A stretch of DNA of 64,000 nt from Legionella sp. (GTDB lineage: Bacteria; Pseudomonadota; Gammaproteobacteria; Legionellales; Legionellaceae). This document shows, piece by piece, positions 53,337 to 63,891 of the stretch (positions are counted from its first letter, which is position 1; each line of letters begins with the position of its first letter). The position numbers and the translations under genes were made by a program. The notes under the pieces are model-generated. The model saw nothing but the letters and a program-made list of their open reading frames with translations, ran no database searches and had not been told where the DNA came from. Location: assembly GCA_030680075.1 (NCBI GenBank), contig JAUXWR010000131.1, positions 248,001 to 312,000 on the forward strand. The letters run 5' to 3'.

Positions 53337-54035
53337 TTAAATAGTGGTAGTTCTGGCCAGACACCAGACATCAACGCGTGCCACCCCTTGTTGCTTTAAG
53401 GTGCGGGCTAGTTCATTTGCGGTGCTTCCTGTCGTTAAGAGATCATCAATTAAAGTAATATGCTGATAAGCGGTGGGTTTAGCTGTAAAAGCATTAACCA
53501 GATTAAGCCGTCGGTGTTTGCCATTGAGATTAACTTGCGCCACCGTATTTGTTTTTTTTTCACAAAGGTTTAAATCAAAGGGTATTTTTAAACGTTTTGC
53601 GAGAAATTTTGTAAGCTCTGCAGATTGATTAAACCCTCGCTCTCTCAGACGAAGCGGATGCATGGGTACAGGAACCAAACAATCTGTTTGATAGGAAGGT
53701 GGGCGCGCATCTAGCATTAGTCTCGTCATGAAGGTGAGCAAATAAAGCGCTTCCTGATATTTAAAATCATGAAGTAAGGTTTTTAATGGTTCTTCATAGC
53801 AATAAGAGGATAATACGTTATCGAAAGCGGGTTTATTTTTAATACAATAACCGCATTGCATAAATAAATTATCTACTAAAGGTAAACGGCAAGTGCTACA
53901 ACCAGGCCCGATACGGGTGAGCAGATTGGTACATTGCTCACAAACGGCAAAAATGCTGTTATGGTAGTGATGACAAAGCGCACAAACTGCAGGAATACGC
54001 AGCCCTTGTGTTATACTGGCTATTTTCTGACGCAC
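53337..54035 (-). CDS. comF: ComF family phosphoribosyltransferase-like protein
   Basis: A 232-residue protein needed in several species for natural transformation. The N-terminal zinc-type cysteines (CALCHHYH, CEQC, CSTCRLPL, CGYC) precede a type I phosphoribosyltransferase fold with the PRPP loop LIDDLLTTGSTANEL near residues 197-211 and the helper motif LRERGFNQSAELTKFLA. Length is typical. With comM at the other end of the window this supports competence. Divergent from bioC with a 73-base gap. Confidence 0.9.
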   Translation of the reverse strand: MRQKIASITQGLRIPAVCALCHHYHNSIFAVCEQCTNLLTRIGPGCSTCRLPLVDNLFMQCGYCIKNKPAFDNVLSSYCYEEPLKTLLHDFKYQEALYLLTFMTRLMLDARPPSYQTDCLVPVPMHPLRLRERGFNQSAELTKFLAKRLKIPFDLNLCEKKTNTVAQVNLNGKHRRLNLVNAFTAKPTAYQHITLIDDLLTTGSTANELARTLKQQGVARVDVWCLARTTTI

Positions 54036-54108
54036 GATCGTTGGATTTCCATACTAATTTCGTATTCTAAGCCTCTAGAGGCATGACTACATAACTTCCT
54101 TTTGCATA

Positions 54109-54957
54109 ATGAATCTAAAAACAGAAATTTGCAATGCGTTCAATCAACAGGCAGTAAATTACGAAAAAGCCGCTAAAGTTCAACTTGAAATTGGGCAGCG
54201 ATTGTTTGAGCGCTTAAGCTATTTGAAAATTAAACCCCGTTATGTGCTTGATTTAGGCTGTGGTACGGGAGTTTTTACCCCTCTATTAAAAAAGAAATAT
54301 CCCGATGCTCAAGTTATTGGGGTAGATTTAGCCTACGGTATGTTGTTAGAGTCTCGAAAAAAGCAAAGACTGTGGCGCAAATGGCCGTTAATTAACGGGG
54401 ACATGACCGCGCTGCCTTTTGTTGATGGGCTTTTTGATTTAGTATTTGCTAATCAGGTGATTCATTGGGCTGAGCCCTTATCGCTGGTTATCAGGGAGCT
54501 CAATCGAGTGATGAATGCAGAAGGTTGCCTGATGTTCTCAACATTAGGCCCCGACAGTTTTATCCAACTCAAAAAATCATGGGAGCAGGCAGATGGCCAT
54601 GCGCATACCAATGTATTTGCTGATATGCATGACATCGGCGATTGTTTGCTGAGAGAGCGCTTTCTGGATCCCGTCGTTGACATGGAGTTATTAACGGTTA
54701 ACTACCCTGATTTGGCGCGGTTGATGAAAAGTTTAAAAGCGCAAGGTGTTCGTAATGTTAACCCTCAACGCAATCCCGGTTTAACAGGCAGAAAGGCCTG
54801 GCAAGCATTTGAAGTCGCCTACCAGCATCATTGTTCAAAGGAAGGTAAATATCCGCTTACCTATGAAGTGGTCTATGGGCATGCCTGGAAAGGGGAGTCG
54901 CGTCGAGCAGGTGATGGCGTAGAAACATTTATTCCTGTTTCACAGATTAAGCGGTAA
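54109..54957 (+). CDS. bioC: Malonyl-ACP O-methyltransferase BioC
   Basis: A 282-residue SAM methyltransferase that disguises malonyl-ACP for the biotin pimelate pathway. N-terminal AFNQQAVNYEKAAKVQLEIG is the family start; SAM motif I VLDLGCGTGVFTPLL is near residue 46, with DLAYGMLLESRKK and MTALPFVDGLFDLVFANQVI typical of BioC. The C-terminal LTYEVVYGHAWKG is also characteristic. No other bio gene is in the window. Confidence 0.9.
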   Translation: MNLKTEICNAFNQQAVNYEKAAKVQLEIGQRLFERLSYLKIKPRYVLDLGCGTGVFTPLLKKKYPDAQVIGVDLAYGMLLESRKKQRLWRKWPLINGDMTALPFVDGLFDLVFANQVIHWAEPLSLVIRELNRVMNAEGCLMFSTLGPDSFIQLKKSWEQADGHAHTNVFADMHDIGDCLLRERFLDPVVDMELLTVNYPDLARLMKSLKAQGVRNVNPQRNPGLTGRKAWQAFEVAYQHHCSKEGKYPLTYEVVYGHAWKGESRRAGDGVETFIPVSQIKR

Positions 54958-55047
54958 CACCTGTGCAACTCAAGTTGCAGAATAGAAAAAATAGCTATAA
55001 TTTTAAGAGCGTTCCAAAAAATAAGTATTAAGTATGAGGAGTATGAT

Positions 55048-55866
55048 ATGAAATTTGTCAGTCGTTACGTTTCCCATCAGCCTGATGCGTCAGGAAGAGT
55101 GAATTACTCTAATGAGGAAAATCGTATCTGGCAAATACTTTACGAACGTCAGCGCGCCATTCTACCTAATCGTGCCTGTGATGAATTCATGACCGGGTTA
55201 AAAATTCTTGATTTACCCAAAGACCATATTCCTCAGTTGCCGGATGTGAGCTGTAAACTTAAAGCCCTGACAGGTTGGCAGGTTGAAGCTGTAGCCGCCC
55301 TTATTTCTGCGCGCGATTTTTTTGAGCTTCTGGCGACAAGACGTTTCCCGGCTGCGACATTTATCCGCTGTGAAGAAGAGCTTGATTATGTGCAAGAGCC
55401 TGATATTTTTCATGAATTATTTGGGCATTGTCCTATGCTCACTGATCCCGTTTACGCTGATTTTGTTTGTAATTACGCAAAAAAAGTGTTGACATGCCCT
55501 GAAGAGCAATGGCCATTATTGCAACGATTATTCTGGTTCACCGTTGAATTTGGCCTGATTAAAACGTCAAATGGTATACGTGCTTATGGTGGCGGTATTT
55601 TGTCTTCTATCAGCGAAACCGCGTATAGTGTTGAGAGTGATATATCCATGCGAGTATTATTTGATCCGGTGACGGCATTTCGTACACCTTATCGTATTGA
55701 TATGTTGCAACCCGTCTATTTTGTAATCGATGGCTACCAGTCACTGTATGATTTTGTGCTGAAAGATATTGATTTGCTTATTAAACGGGCAAGAGAGCTT
55801 GGCGAATTTCCTCCTTTTTTTTCCGTGGATGCAAATAATCCCAGTATTCATATTTATGCCTGTTAA
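55048..55866 (+). CDS. phhA: Phenylalanine-4-hydroxylase
   Basis: A 272-residue non-haem iron enzyme converting phenylalanine to tyrosine with tetrahydropterin. The iron ligands are in FHELFGHCPML (His122, His127) with the third ligand Glu in WFTVEFGLIK near residue 170. GAGGA precedes the ATG. In Legionella this enzyme supplies tyrosine and pyomelanin precursors. It lies upstream of letA on the same strand, separated by 117 bases. Confidence 0.95.
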   Translation: MKFVSRYVSHQPDASGRVNYSNEENRIWQILYERQRAILPNRACDEFMTGLKILDLPKDHIPQLPDVSCKLKALTGWQVEAVAALISARDFFELLATRRFPAATFIRCEEELDYVQEPDIFHELFGHCPMLTDPVYADFVCNYAKKVLTCPEEQWPLLQRLFWFTVEFGLIKTSNGIRAYGGGILSSISETAYSVESDISMRVLFDPVTAFRTPYRIDMLQPVYFVIDGYQSLYDFVLKDIDLLIKRARELGEFPPFFSVDANNPSIHIYAC

Positions 55867-55983
55867 TGCGCATCAAAGGAGGCACTATTAAAGCAACGCA
55901 CATATCCAATTGTAAAGGTTGGCCAGTCTTGTTAATATCGAGGCACCTTTTGTGTTCATTGACTTATTGTCAAGGAGCATCCT

Positions 55984-56643
55984 TTGATTAAAGTGCTCAT
56001 CGTTGATGACCATGCGTTGGTTAGAATGGGTATTCGCCGCCTGTTAGATGATTTGCCTGATATGGATGTGGTAGCTGAGGCAGAAAGTGGTGAAGAAGCC
56101 TTGGTACTGGTAAAATCGCATAAACCGGATGTCGTATTACTCGATATGAAAATGCCGGGTATAGATGGCTGGGAAGTGACTCGACGGCTCAAAAAATCTA
56201 ACCCGCAAATAAAAGTTATTGCTGTAACGGCTATGTGTACGGAGCCGTTGCCCTCACGTGTTTTACAGCTTGGGGCAATGGGTTATCTTACTAAAGAGTC
56301 CGGTGTAGAAGAGATGGCGGCAGCTATTCGTAAAGTAGCTAAAGGCGAAAAATATTTAAGCGCGGAAATTGCACAAAAAATGGCCATTAATAGCCTTGAA
56401 GCGGTGCAAGGCTCCCCCTTTGATGCCCTTTCCGAGCGAGAAATGCAGGTTATGTTCATGATTACCAGTGGTATGGAAGTCCAGGACATTGCCGATCGTT
56501 TATTCTTAAGCACAAAAACAATTAATGGCTATCGCTATCGCATGTTTGAAAAACTATCCATTAAAAATGACGTAGAGCTTACTTATCTGGCGATGAAACA
56601 TCGCGTTATTGAGAAGCCTATAGACGCACTTCATGATGATTAA
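55984..56643 (+). CDS. letA: Response regulator LetA (GacA/UvrY-type)
   Basis: A 219-residue NarL-type response regulator. The receiver domain has VDDH at 7-10 and the phospho-acceptor Asp54 in [10 protein letters not shown]; a LuxR-type HTH follows with [15 protein letters not shown] and [16 protein letters not shown]. It is very close to LetA, which controls the transmissive phase through sRNAs RsmY and RsmZ. The start is TTG at 55984 with AAGGAG (55972-55977) 6 bases upstream. The stop overlaps the uvrC ATG (TAATG), the GacA-UvrC arrangement common in gammaproteobacteria. Confidence 0.95.
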   Translation: MIKVLIVDDHALVRMGIRRLLDDLPDMDVVAEAESGEEALVLVKSHKPDVVLLDMKMPGIDGWEVTRRLKKSNPQIKVIAVTAMCTEPLPSRVLQLGAMGYLTKESGVEEMAAAIRKVAKGEKYLSAEIAQKMAINSLEAVQGSPFDALSEREMQVMFMITSGMEVQDIADRLFLSTKTINGYRYRMFEKLSIKNDVELTYLAMKHRVIEKPIDALHDD

Positions 56644-58484
56644 TGGCCTCAGATGACCTACAAAGTTTTATCGCGAAGCTAACCAGTGCTCCAGGTGTTT
56701 ACCGCATGCTGGACGATACGGGTACAGTTCTCTACGTCGGAAAAGCGAGCAATTTAAAAAAACGTGTTGGCAGTTATTTTACCAAACAAAATAGCGGTGC
56801 CAAGACGCGCTCGCTGGTTAATCAGATTAAATCAATAGAGGTAAGCGTTACCCGTACCGAAACCGAAGCCTTATTACTGGAAAGCAGTTTAATCAAGTCG
56901 TTGCGCCCGAAATATAATGTATTGATGCGCGATGATAAGTCATATCCTTATATTTATGTAAACACTAACCATACCTATCCTCGCATGGAGATGATACGCT
57001 CCAAAAAAAAGCCACAAAAAGGCCTCTATTTTGGTCCTTATCCCAGCGTGGTAGCTGTTCGTGAAACCTTAAATACGATTCAAAAAGTTTTCAAAATTCG
57101 TAATTGTCGCGATAATTATTTCAGTACCCGCTCGCGCCCCTGTTTACAATATCAAATTAAACGATGTACGGCTCCTTGCACGGGTTATATTTCGCCAAAA
57201 GATTATCAGCGCTCGGTCAATGATGCTATCCGGTTTTTGCAAGGGAGGTGCCAGCTTATTCTTGAAGAACTGGCAAATCGCATGGAAAATGCGGTAGAGC
57301 GTCTTGCTTATGAAGAAGCCGCCGTTTTTCGCGATCAAATCAAAAGTTTGCGACTGGTTCAAGAGCAACAGGGAATTATGCAAGGCCAGGGCGACGCTGA
57401 TATTATTGCTATTGAGGCACAAAGAAGCTTTGCATGCGTACAATGTGTAACGGTGCGTGATGGCAAGGTGATAGCCAGTAAAAGCTTTTTCCCAAGTGTT
57501 CCTAAAACGGCCATGGTCGATGAAAATACGGATGACTTACGTCAGCAAATTCTGGAAGCGTTTGTGGCTTTTTATTATGTCGATATGCCTGAGCGTATAC
57601 CTGCTTTGTTAATACTCGATGAGCCAGTGGCAGAGTTGAAAATTATTGAAAAATTAATGACGGATTTACGCGGCAAAACTTGTACTCTTCAGGCAAATCC
57701 CCGCGGTCTAAAAAAAGGATGGCTTGATTTTGCGACCAATAATTTGCGAATGGCAATTGCGGAACATGTTAGCTCTAAAGCAACACTTGCAAGGCGCTAC
57801 GAGGCTTTAGCCGAGCTCTTGCAGTTCACCGGCGCTATCGTGCGAATGGAGTGTTTTGACATTAGCCATACTCAGGGAGATTCTACCATTGCTTCTTGTG
57901 TGGTATTTGATAATGAAGGACCGCGAAAAAGGGATTATCGTCGTTTTAATATCACAGGGATTACGCCTGGCGATGATTATGCGGCAATGGAGCAGGTTCT
58001 TACCCGGCGCTTCAAACGTTTGCTTGCCACATCAGATTTACCCGATGTACTAATTATTGACGGGGGAAAGGGGCAGGTTGAGGTGGCTCGACGAGTATTG
58101 GCAAATCTTGGGGTAGAGGGCATTTGCTTGTTAGGTATAGCAAAAGGTGCTTCTCGCAAAGCCGGGTGGGAGCGCTTGCTTCTCGTGGCGCAGGAAAGAG
58201 AAATAACCCTGGCAGAAGATTCGCCTGCACTGCATCTGTTACAACATATCCGTGATGAAGCGCACCGCTTTGCCATCACAGCGCATCGGAAAAAACGCCA
58301 AAAAGCGAGTTTTGATTCATCCCTGGAAACCATCCCTGGTGTAGGCCCCAAAAGGCGCCATGCGCTGTTGCAGCGCTTCGGTGGTATGCGCGAGCTGGCT
58401 AAAGCGCCTATTGAGGAAATTGCTAAAGTCGGGGGCATTAGTGCGGAACTGGCGTCACGAATTTTCCAGCATTTTCACCCATAA
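56643..58484 (+). CDS. uvrC: Excinuclease ABC subunit C
   Basis: A 613-residue nucleotide-excision repair nuclease. The GIY-YIG domain begins [20 protein letters not shown]; a UVR helix pair lies near residues 200-240; the RNase H-like 5'-incision domain has [21 protein letters not shown] and [12 protein letters not shown]; two C-terminal HhH motifs include [19 protein letters not shown]. It is translated from the letA transcript through a one-base overlap. Confidence 0.96.
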   Translation: MASDDLQSFIAKLTSAPGVYRMLDDTGTVLYVGKASNLKKRVGSYFTKQNSGAKTRSLVNQIKSIEVSVTRTETEALLLESSLIKSLRPKYNVLMRDDKSYPYIYVNTNHTYPRMEMIRSKKKPQKGLYFGPYPSVVAVRETLNTIQKVFKIRNCRDNYFSTRSRPCLQYQIKRCTAPCTGYISPKDYQRSVNDAIRFLQGRCQLILEELANRMENAVERLAYEEAAVFRDQIKSLRLVQEQQGIMQGQGDADIIAIEAQRSFACVQCVTVRDGKVIASKSFFPSVPKTAMVDENTDDLRQQILEAFVAFYYVDMPERIPALLILDEPVAELKIIEKLMTDLRGKTCTLQANPRGLKKGWLDFATNNLRMAIAEHVSSKATLARRYEALAELLQFTGAIVRMECFDISHTQGDSTIASCVVFDNEGPRKRDYRRFNITGITPGDDYAAMEQVLTRRFKRLLATSDLPDVLIIDGGKGQVEVARRVLANLGVEGICLLGIAKGASRKAGWERLLLVAQEREITLAEDSPALHLLQHIRDEAHRFAITAHRKKRQKASFDSSLETIPGVGPKRRHALLQRFGGMRELAKAPIEEIAKVGGISAELASRIFQHFHP

Positions 58485-58639
58485 AGATCCTTTTATCAGC
58501 CGGTTTTAATTTTTTTTTAAATTGTTGTTAAAAAAGCTAAACTTTTTAAAACAGTTACCGAAACAAGAATTAAGAGTGTTTTAAAATTTAAGCACAATTC
58601 TTGCATTATAAACATGGAGTACCTTTTGGGAATCACGTC

Positions 58640-59368
58640 ATGAAAAAAATATTGATGATGTTTGCACTGTTGATGCCTTCTCTTGAAGTCTTTGCCGCGA
58701 GCTATTATGGCACCGGTCTTTGTGCATATCCCCAGTACGAATGTATCAAAGTAAGCGGGGGCCAAAGTTGGGATAAGTTATTTCCTAATGAAGAGCAACG
58801 CGATATCGTACAACGTATAAACCGCACCTATAACTACCTGTGGGCTGGGAAAGTAATAGCGGTTCCCAGGAACATGGAAAACAAAACATTACTCGATTTT
58901 TCACCATTTCCTTTAAAAATAACCCCCGATGGTGAGCAACAAATTATTGTAGATCAGGATAAACTTGCCTGGGGCGCTTATGACATTAATGGTCAATTGG
59001 TTAAATGGGGACCTATCTCTTCTGGACGGGATAAATGTTCAGACAGTAACAAATCTTGCCGCACCATAACCGGTATCTTCCATTTTTTCAGTAAAGAAAA
59101 CGAAAAATGCCGCTCTAACGTTTTCCCCATTGGACGCGGTGGTGCGAAAATGCCTTATTGCATGTACTTTCATAAAGGGTTTGCACTCCATGGGTCTGAT
59201 GATATTCCGGGTTATCGTGCCAGCCATGGTTGTATAAGAATGTTTACCCGTGACGCCTTTTGGATGAATCATGAGTTTGTGATGATTACCAATGACAAAA
59301 ATAATTTTCTGGGAACAAAGGTTGTTGTTAGACCAATCAATTCAACGACAAGTGGGAAAGAACAATGA
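58640..59368 (+). CDS. enhA: Enhanced entry protein EnhA, L,D-transpeptidase domain
   Basis: A 242-residue exported protein of the YkuD L,D-transpeptidase family. The signal peptide (ILMMFALLMPSLEVFA) is followed by a LysM-like region (GGQSWDKLFPNEEQRDIVQR) and the catalytic HGSDDIPGYRASHGCIRM near residues 193-210, with the nucleophilic Cys in SHGC. EnhABC was found in L. pneumophila as an entry-enhancing locus. The ATG at 58640 gives the signal peptide; its stop overlaps the enhB start (ATGA). Confidence 0.92.
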   Translation: MKKILMMFALLMPSLEVFAASYYGTGLCAYPQYECIKVSGGQSWDKLFPNEEQRDIVQRINRTYNYLWAGKVIAVPRNMENKTLLDFSPFPLKITPDGEQQIIVDQDKLAWGAYDINGQLVKWGPISSGRDKCSDSNKSCRTITGIFHFFSKENEKCRSNVFPIGRGGAKMPYCMYFHKGFALHGSDDIPGYRASHGCIRMFTRDAFWMNHEFVMITNDKNNFLGTKVVVRPINSTTSGKEQ

Positions 59369-59889
59369 AAAATATAGCCAACTCACCTGTAAAAAAGGCC
59401 CTGTTACTATCTTTGTTACTCACAGGATCAGGTAATCTTTATGCTGAGAAGGAGGATAATCGAAATCCCCTTGGTTGCAATGATGTCGGTTATGAATTTG
59501 TTATGGACACACTCCATTTAGTACCGGGAAAAGCAGGCCCGAGTCAGTCGCTTTATTTTTTGTTTAATACGCTGCGCGAGAAAGTGACACTGTACCAAAT
59601 GCGGGATGAAGACAGCTCACACAGTATGTATTTAAATCATGCTATTAATCCTGAGCAATGGGCGGTATTGTCGACTACAGAGCGGAAAGTGAAATATATT
59701 TGCACCGTTCCTGACGGTAAATCCCAATATGGAAAGATAGTCGATTGCGCGACGAGTCTTAGGATATGCGAATACACTAATGTGAAGTATGGTATGAATA
59801 ACAGGGGTAATTACTGGTTAGTTAACAGTAATACAAGAAATGGCGCAATAAGAGAAGTGGTGCGATACGGCATCATTCCGGCGATATAA
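59365..59889 (+). CDS. enhB: Enhanced entry protein EnhB
   Basis: A 174-residue exported protein with a signal peptide (KKALLLSLLLTGSGNLYA). The middle is beta-rich (QSLYFLFNTLREKVTLYQM) and the C-terminal part carries two cysteine pairs (YICTVPD, DCATSLRICEY). Identification rests mainly on position between enhA and enhC; its molecular function is unknown. The start overlaps the enhA stop, and enhC follows after 42 bases. Confidence 0.85.
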   Translation: MKNIANSPVKKALLLSLLLTGSGNLYAEKEDNRNPLGCNDVGYEFVMDTLHLVPGKAGPSQSLYFLFNTLREKVTLYQMRDEDSSHSMYLNHAINPEQWAVLSTTERKVKYICTVPDGKSQYGKIVDCATSLRICEYTNVKYGMNNRGNYWLVNSNTRNGAIREVVRYGIIPAI

Positions 59890-59931
59890 AATCGCATTTG
59901 CGGCTATTAACCAATAATAAGGGAAATTACC

Positions 59932-62900
59932 ATGAAATCATTAGTACCATGGTTTTGTCTGGTTGCAGCGGCTGGAAGTCAAGCGCTTCACGCAGCAGAT
60001 GGTTTAGAGGCTTACCGTCAGGGGAACTATACACTTGCGGCAGAACACTTGAACGCCGAGCTGACAAAAGACCCTGTCGCTAACTATTATTTGGGACTGA
60101 TGCGCTTATATGGTTATGGCCAATTAAAAAATAATGAGATAGCTTTACGTTATTTTAATCAGGCAGCCCAGAGCGGTTACCTTCCAGCGCAACTCCTTCT
60201 GGCGCGTTATTATTTAGTGAGCGCGGGTGATCCAGCCCTTGCCTTCCAGTGGTTTAAAAAGGCCGCAGATAAAGATGATATGACGGCGCAGATGTATGTG
60301 GCAGCCGCCTACCTGTTTGGCTATGGCGTCAAACAAAACCCGGATGCTTCAAGACGCTACTACATCGAAGCGGCAAAAGATGGGAATGATATTGCGCAAT
60401 ACGCTTTAGGTGAAAATTTCCTCGAGAGCCGTGATAACAGAAATAAAAAAATGGGATTAATCTGGCTCGGAAAATCTGCTGAAAAGGGTAATGCTAAAGC
60501 ACAATTAAAGCTTGGAAATATGTATGCAACCGGTGGTTTTGTTAGTCGCGACCCTGTAAAAGCAAAAGAATTATTAGAAAAAGCGGCAGCACAAAACTCA
60601 CCTGCTGCCATGGTATCACTCGGTGAGCTTGCTAAAAAAGAAGGGCAATTTCAACAGGCCCACGAGTGGCTTTTGAAGGCAGCCAACGAGAAATATATAC
60701 CCGCTCAATTTGCCCTGGCTCAGTTATTTATGGAGGCTAATAGTCCCATTTATGATGGAAAATCCGGGTTCTTATGGATGTTAAAGGCGGCTGAAGGTGG
60801 TTCTTATGATGCCGAGCTTGCGTTGTCAAAAATGTATAAAGAAGGTCAAGGTGTCCCCGTTGATCCAAACCTCGCGGAAGAGTGGCATCAAAAAGCCGTA
60901 AAAACCGCGGCTCTCAAGCCTGCGTCTCTGGACGCAAAAATAGCGGTGGCCAAATGGTTAAGCAATGATAAAAGCGAGAGCCTGGCTGAAAGTGGTTATC
61001 GGTTAGGCGGCATTTATAATGCCTGGAAAAATCCATTGGCGCTTAAAGAAAACAATTATAATCAGCCCCCGCAAATGGGTGTTATTACACGTCAGGAGCT
61101 TTATAAACCCCAATTTGTGTTGGTAAATCCTGACGAAATTCCAATAAGTGATTATTTTGACGCGCTGGCACCGACATTAAGTGATTCGGGCGCCTGGACT
61201 TTTCCACGGTATCACCTTGATGAAGAGATTGAAGCGTTGCTGCGAGATGAATCTTTAGTCTTAAAACACGATAAAGAAACATCCGTGGTAGATGCCAATG
61301 CGACTTACCCCGTGAATAATGAGCTAAAACCCTTCGATTATGTTGATGAAAAAACAACAGGGTGGGAGCATCAATCCAATTTTCAGGCCGTTTTAAGTAA
61401 ATTATACGGGCAGGCAATATTGGGTGAGTCTTCTGCTCAATTTGAGTTGGGGCAATTGTATCAATACGGTATAGGGGTTGCCCAAAATATCGATCAGGCA
61501 ATAACTTATTTTCAATTAGCGGCAGTACAACAAGATATACGCGCTGAATATAACCTGGGCGTTATCTATCTTGAAGGAAAAACTAGCCCGGTTGATTATC
61601 AGAAAGGTATAGAGTGGATGACAGATGCGGCGTTTAAGGGAAACTCCTACGCTCAGTATGTGTTAGCCAATCTTTACGAAAAAGGCCTCACCGATCCGGC
61701 AGGTCAAGTGGTTATAGCCCCCAACCATCAACAGGCTATGGCTATGTATTATTTAGCGTCTTCTAATAATTTTGGCGATGCTGAATACAGTTTGGCAGAC
61801 TATCTGGTTAAAGAGAAAAAAACAGGGTTAAGTGTTGCAGCCAAACAAAATCGCAGTAAGCTCATCAAGCGTTTATATGAGGGTGCTGTTAAAAATGGAA
61901 TTGCCGAGGCCGTATTGCCTTTAGCATTTTACAACGCAATGGATAGCGACACGTCTAAACAAAAGCAGGCTTTTGAGGTTGCAAAAAAAGAGGCGCAGGC
62001 TGGAAATTCTGAAGCGGCATTGTTGCTGGGAATGATGTATGAGCGCGGCATTTCAGTTCCCGCAGACCCTGTGGAAGCAATGTACTGGTATCAGAAGGCT
62101 GCACTGAATCCCGTAAGTGCGTTTATTCTGGGAACCTATTACGCGGAAGGAAAAAGTTTAAGTAAAGACGCTCCTAAAGGTCGCGAGTTGTTGCAGCAGT
62201 CAGCAGATGCAGGCTTTGGTTATGCCAATCTTAATCTTGCCATACTTCAGCATCAGGAGGGGCAGGATTTTCTGACGGAGCTTGATAAGGCGCGCCAGTT
62301 AGGAAACAGTAAAGCGGGGTTATTGTTGGCAGATTATTATCTACTGGAAGCCAATGATCCGGATAAAATGAAACAGGCGGCAGACATTTATCAGTTTTTT
62401 GCGGAAAAAGGCGATAAAGACGCGCAAATGAAATTAGGATTTCTTTTTGACCGAGGTCTAGGTGGTCAAGCTAATACAGAACTTGCCGCACAGTGGTACA
62501 CATCCGCTGCAGAGCAAGGACAACCTCTCGCGCAATATTTATTGGGTCAGCTCTATCAGTTAGGTAAAATCTCCAAAGAACCTGACTACGTGGAAGCTAA
62601 AAAATGGTTTAATGCAGCGCTTACCGGTTACCCACAAGCCGCAGTAGCATTAGGCTTTATCTATGATACCGTCGACAATGATTATTTAAATGCAGAAAAA
62701 AATTATAATCTGGCAGCGAATGCCGGGGATGCCATTGGGCGGTATAATTTAGGGCTTCTCTATGAAAACGGTAAAGGAATCCCTGTTGATAATCAAAAAG
62801 CTCAAGCCCTGTATCTGGAGGCTGCAAATCAGGGATACCCTAATGCTATGACGCAACTTGCGGAATTGTATTTCAAGGGAGTTAAAGGTGAGCGCAATGA

Positions 62901-63546
62901 AGAGGAAGCCTTAAATTGGTATAAAAAAGCGGCGAGCCTCGGCGAAAGTGGTGCCATGTATCAGCTGGGTTTATTATCTGAGACAGGTGTTGCCACCCCA
63001 CTTGATTTGGCGGCAGCGCTAAAATATTACCAACAAGCAGCCGATCTGGGTAATGAAAAAGCGAAAATGGCGCTTGCGCGCATGTACCAATATGGCTTAG
63101 GCGTTGAAAAAGATCCCCAGCATGCGGCTGATATTTATAAGGAGTTGTCAGCGACCAGTAATGCCTATGCTCAATTTCAATTGGCAGTTATGTATTTAGA
63201 CGGGACTTTAGGGGAGCGTCAGCTTGAGCAAGGGAAAGGGTTGTTACGTCAGGCTCGCGATAATGGTTATAAACAAGCGGGTATAATGATGCAGTGGTTA
63301 AACGCACAACAGGAACAACGCTTGAGTTTTATTGAGCCGGTAATCCTGAATCACGCACCCGTACTTGCCGGGCAATCGGCAGATTTAATGTATCTTGATG
63401 CATTAAGTGAATGGAATCGTGGTAATGAAACACTATCGCGAATGATCCTCAATAGAATAATGAGTCAGTTTCCTCAGTATGCGCCAGCTAAACGTGCATA
63501 CGAGCAATTGAATCAACAAGGAAAAGCGACAATTATCTTTGGGTAG
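59932..63546 (+). CDS. enhC: Enhanced entry protein EnhC, Sel1-repeat protein
   Basis: A 1204-residue exported protein built of Sel1-type TPR repeats. After a signal peptide (VPWFCLVAAAGSQALHA), repeat units of about 36 residues with the A-x-x-x-L-G-x-x-Y-x-x-G pattern run through the protein, e.g. AQFELGQLYQYGIGVAQNI and AKMALARMYQYGLGVEKDP. A less repetitive insert lies near residues 340-485. In L. pneumophila, EnhC resides in the periplasm, inhibits the Slt lytic transglycosylase and helps hide peptidoglycan fragments from host Nod1. AGGG precedes the ATG. Confidence 0.95.
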   Translation: MKSLVPWFCLVAAAGSQALHAADGLEAYRQGNYTLAAEHLNAELTKDPVANYYLGLMRLYGYGQLKNNEIALRYFNQAAQSGYLPAQLLLARYYLVSAGDPALAFQWFKKAADKDDMTAQMYVAAAYLFGYGVKQNPDASRRYYIEAAKDGNDIAQYALGENFLESRDNRNKKMGLIWLGKSAEKGNAKAQLKLGNMYATGGFVSRDPVKAKELLEKAAAQNSPAAMVSLGELAKKEGQFQQAHEWLLKAANEKYIPAQFALAQLFMEANSPIYDGKSGFLWMLKAAEGGSYDAELALSKMYKEGQGVPVDPNLAEEWHQKAVKTAALKPASLDAKIAVAKWLSNDKSESLAESGYRLGGIYNAWKNPLALKENNYNQPPQMGVITRQELYKPQFVLVNPDEIPISDYFDALAPTLSDSGAWTFPRYHLDEEIEALLRDESLVLKHDKETSVVDANATYPVNNELKPFDYVDEKTTGWEHQSNFQAVLSKLYGQAILGESSAQFELGQLYQYGIGVAQNIDQAITYFQLAAVQQDIRAEYNLGVIYLEGKTSPVDYQKGIEWMTDAAFKGNSYAQYVLANLYEKGLTDPAGQVVIAPNHQQAMAMYYLASSNNFGDAEYSLADYLVKEKKTGLSVAAKQNRSKLIKRLYEGAVKNGIAEAVLPLAFYNAMDSDTSKQKQAFEVAKKEAQAGNSEAALLLGMMYERGISVPADPVEAMYWYQKAALNPVSAFILGTYYAEGKSLSKDAPKGRELLQQSADAGFGYANLNLAILQHQEGQDFLTELDKARQLGNSKAGLLLADYYLLEANDPDKMKQAADIYQFFAEKGDKDAQMKLGFLFDRGLGGQANTELAAQWYTSAAEQGQPLAQYLLGQLYQLGKISKEPDYVEAKKWFNAALTGYPQAAVALGFIYDTVDNDYLNAEKNYNLAANAGDAIGRYNLGLLYENGKGIPVDNQKAQALYLEAANQGYPNAMTQLAELYFKGVKGERNEEEALNWYKKAASLGESGAMYQLGLLSETGVATPLDLAAALKYYQQAADLGNEKAKMALARMYQYGLGVEKDPQHAADIYKELSATSNAYAQFQLAVMYLDGTLGERQLEQGKGLLRQARDNGYKQAGIMMQWLNAQQEQRLSFIEPVILNHAPVLAGQSADLMYLDALSEWNRGNETLSRMILNRIMSQFPQYAPAKRAYEQLNQQGKATIIFG

Positions 63547-63566
63547 TGAACAGAGAGCGGGTAGGA

Positions 63567-63592
63567 CCCGAACCGTGAGTTATCGGTTCGGG
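63567..63592. terminator. Hairpin between convergent enhC and rpsT
   Basis: CCCGAACCG (63567-63575) and CGGTTCGGG (63584-63592) form a perfect 9-bp stem with an 8-base loop, between the stops of convergent genes. There is only a short T-run (GTTT), so it is probably a weak terminator for enhC or a bidirectional one. Confidence 0.55.
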
Positions 63593-63624
63593 GTTTACGG
63601 ACTTAGAGCGACGGAAACACAGGA

Positions 63625-63891
63625 TTAAGCTGCCATTGCTTTAACTCGTGCGCTTAGGCGACTTTTAATTCTTGCAGCTTTGTTTTTGTGAATAAGACCT
63701 TTTCCTGCTGCTTTATCTATTATAGGTTGAGCTTTTGCATAAGCGGCACGAGCTACTTCTTTATCACCAGCTTCAACGGCCTTTAGAACGTTTTTAACAA
63801 AAGTACGAAACATGGAACGTGCACTGGCATTGTTTTGACGCAGTTTAATGTTTTGGCGAGCACGCTTGATCGCTGATTTAATATTTGCCAC
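63625..63891 (-). CDS. rpsT: 30S ribosomal protein S20
   Basis: An 88-residue basic ribosomal protein binding 16S rRNA. The start [20 protein letters not shown] and the end [20 protein letters not shown] are the family signature; length is normal. It is alone on the minus strand, facing enhC. The remaining 109 bases of the window are its AT-rich upstream region. Confidence 0.98.
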   Translation of the reverse strand: MANIKSAIKRARQNIKLRQNNASARSMFRTFVKNVLKAVEAGDKEVARAAYAKAQPIIDKAAGKGLIHKNKAARIKSRLSARVKAMAA

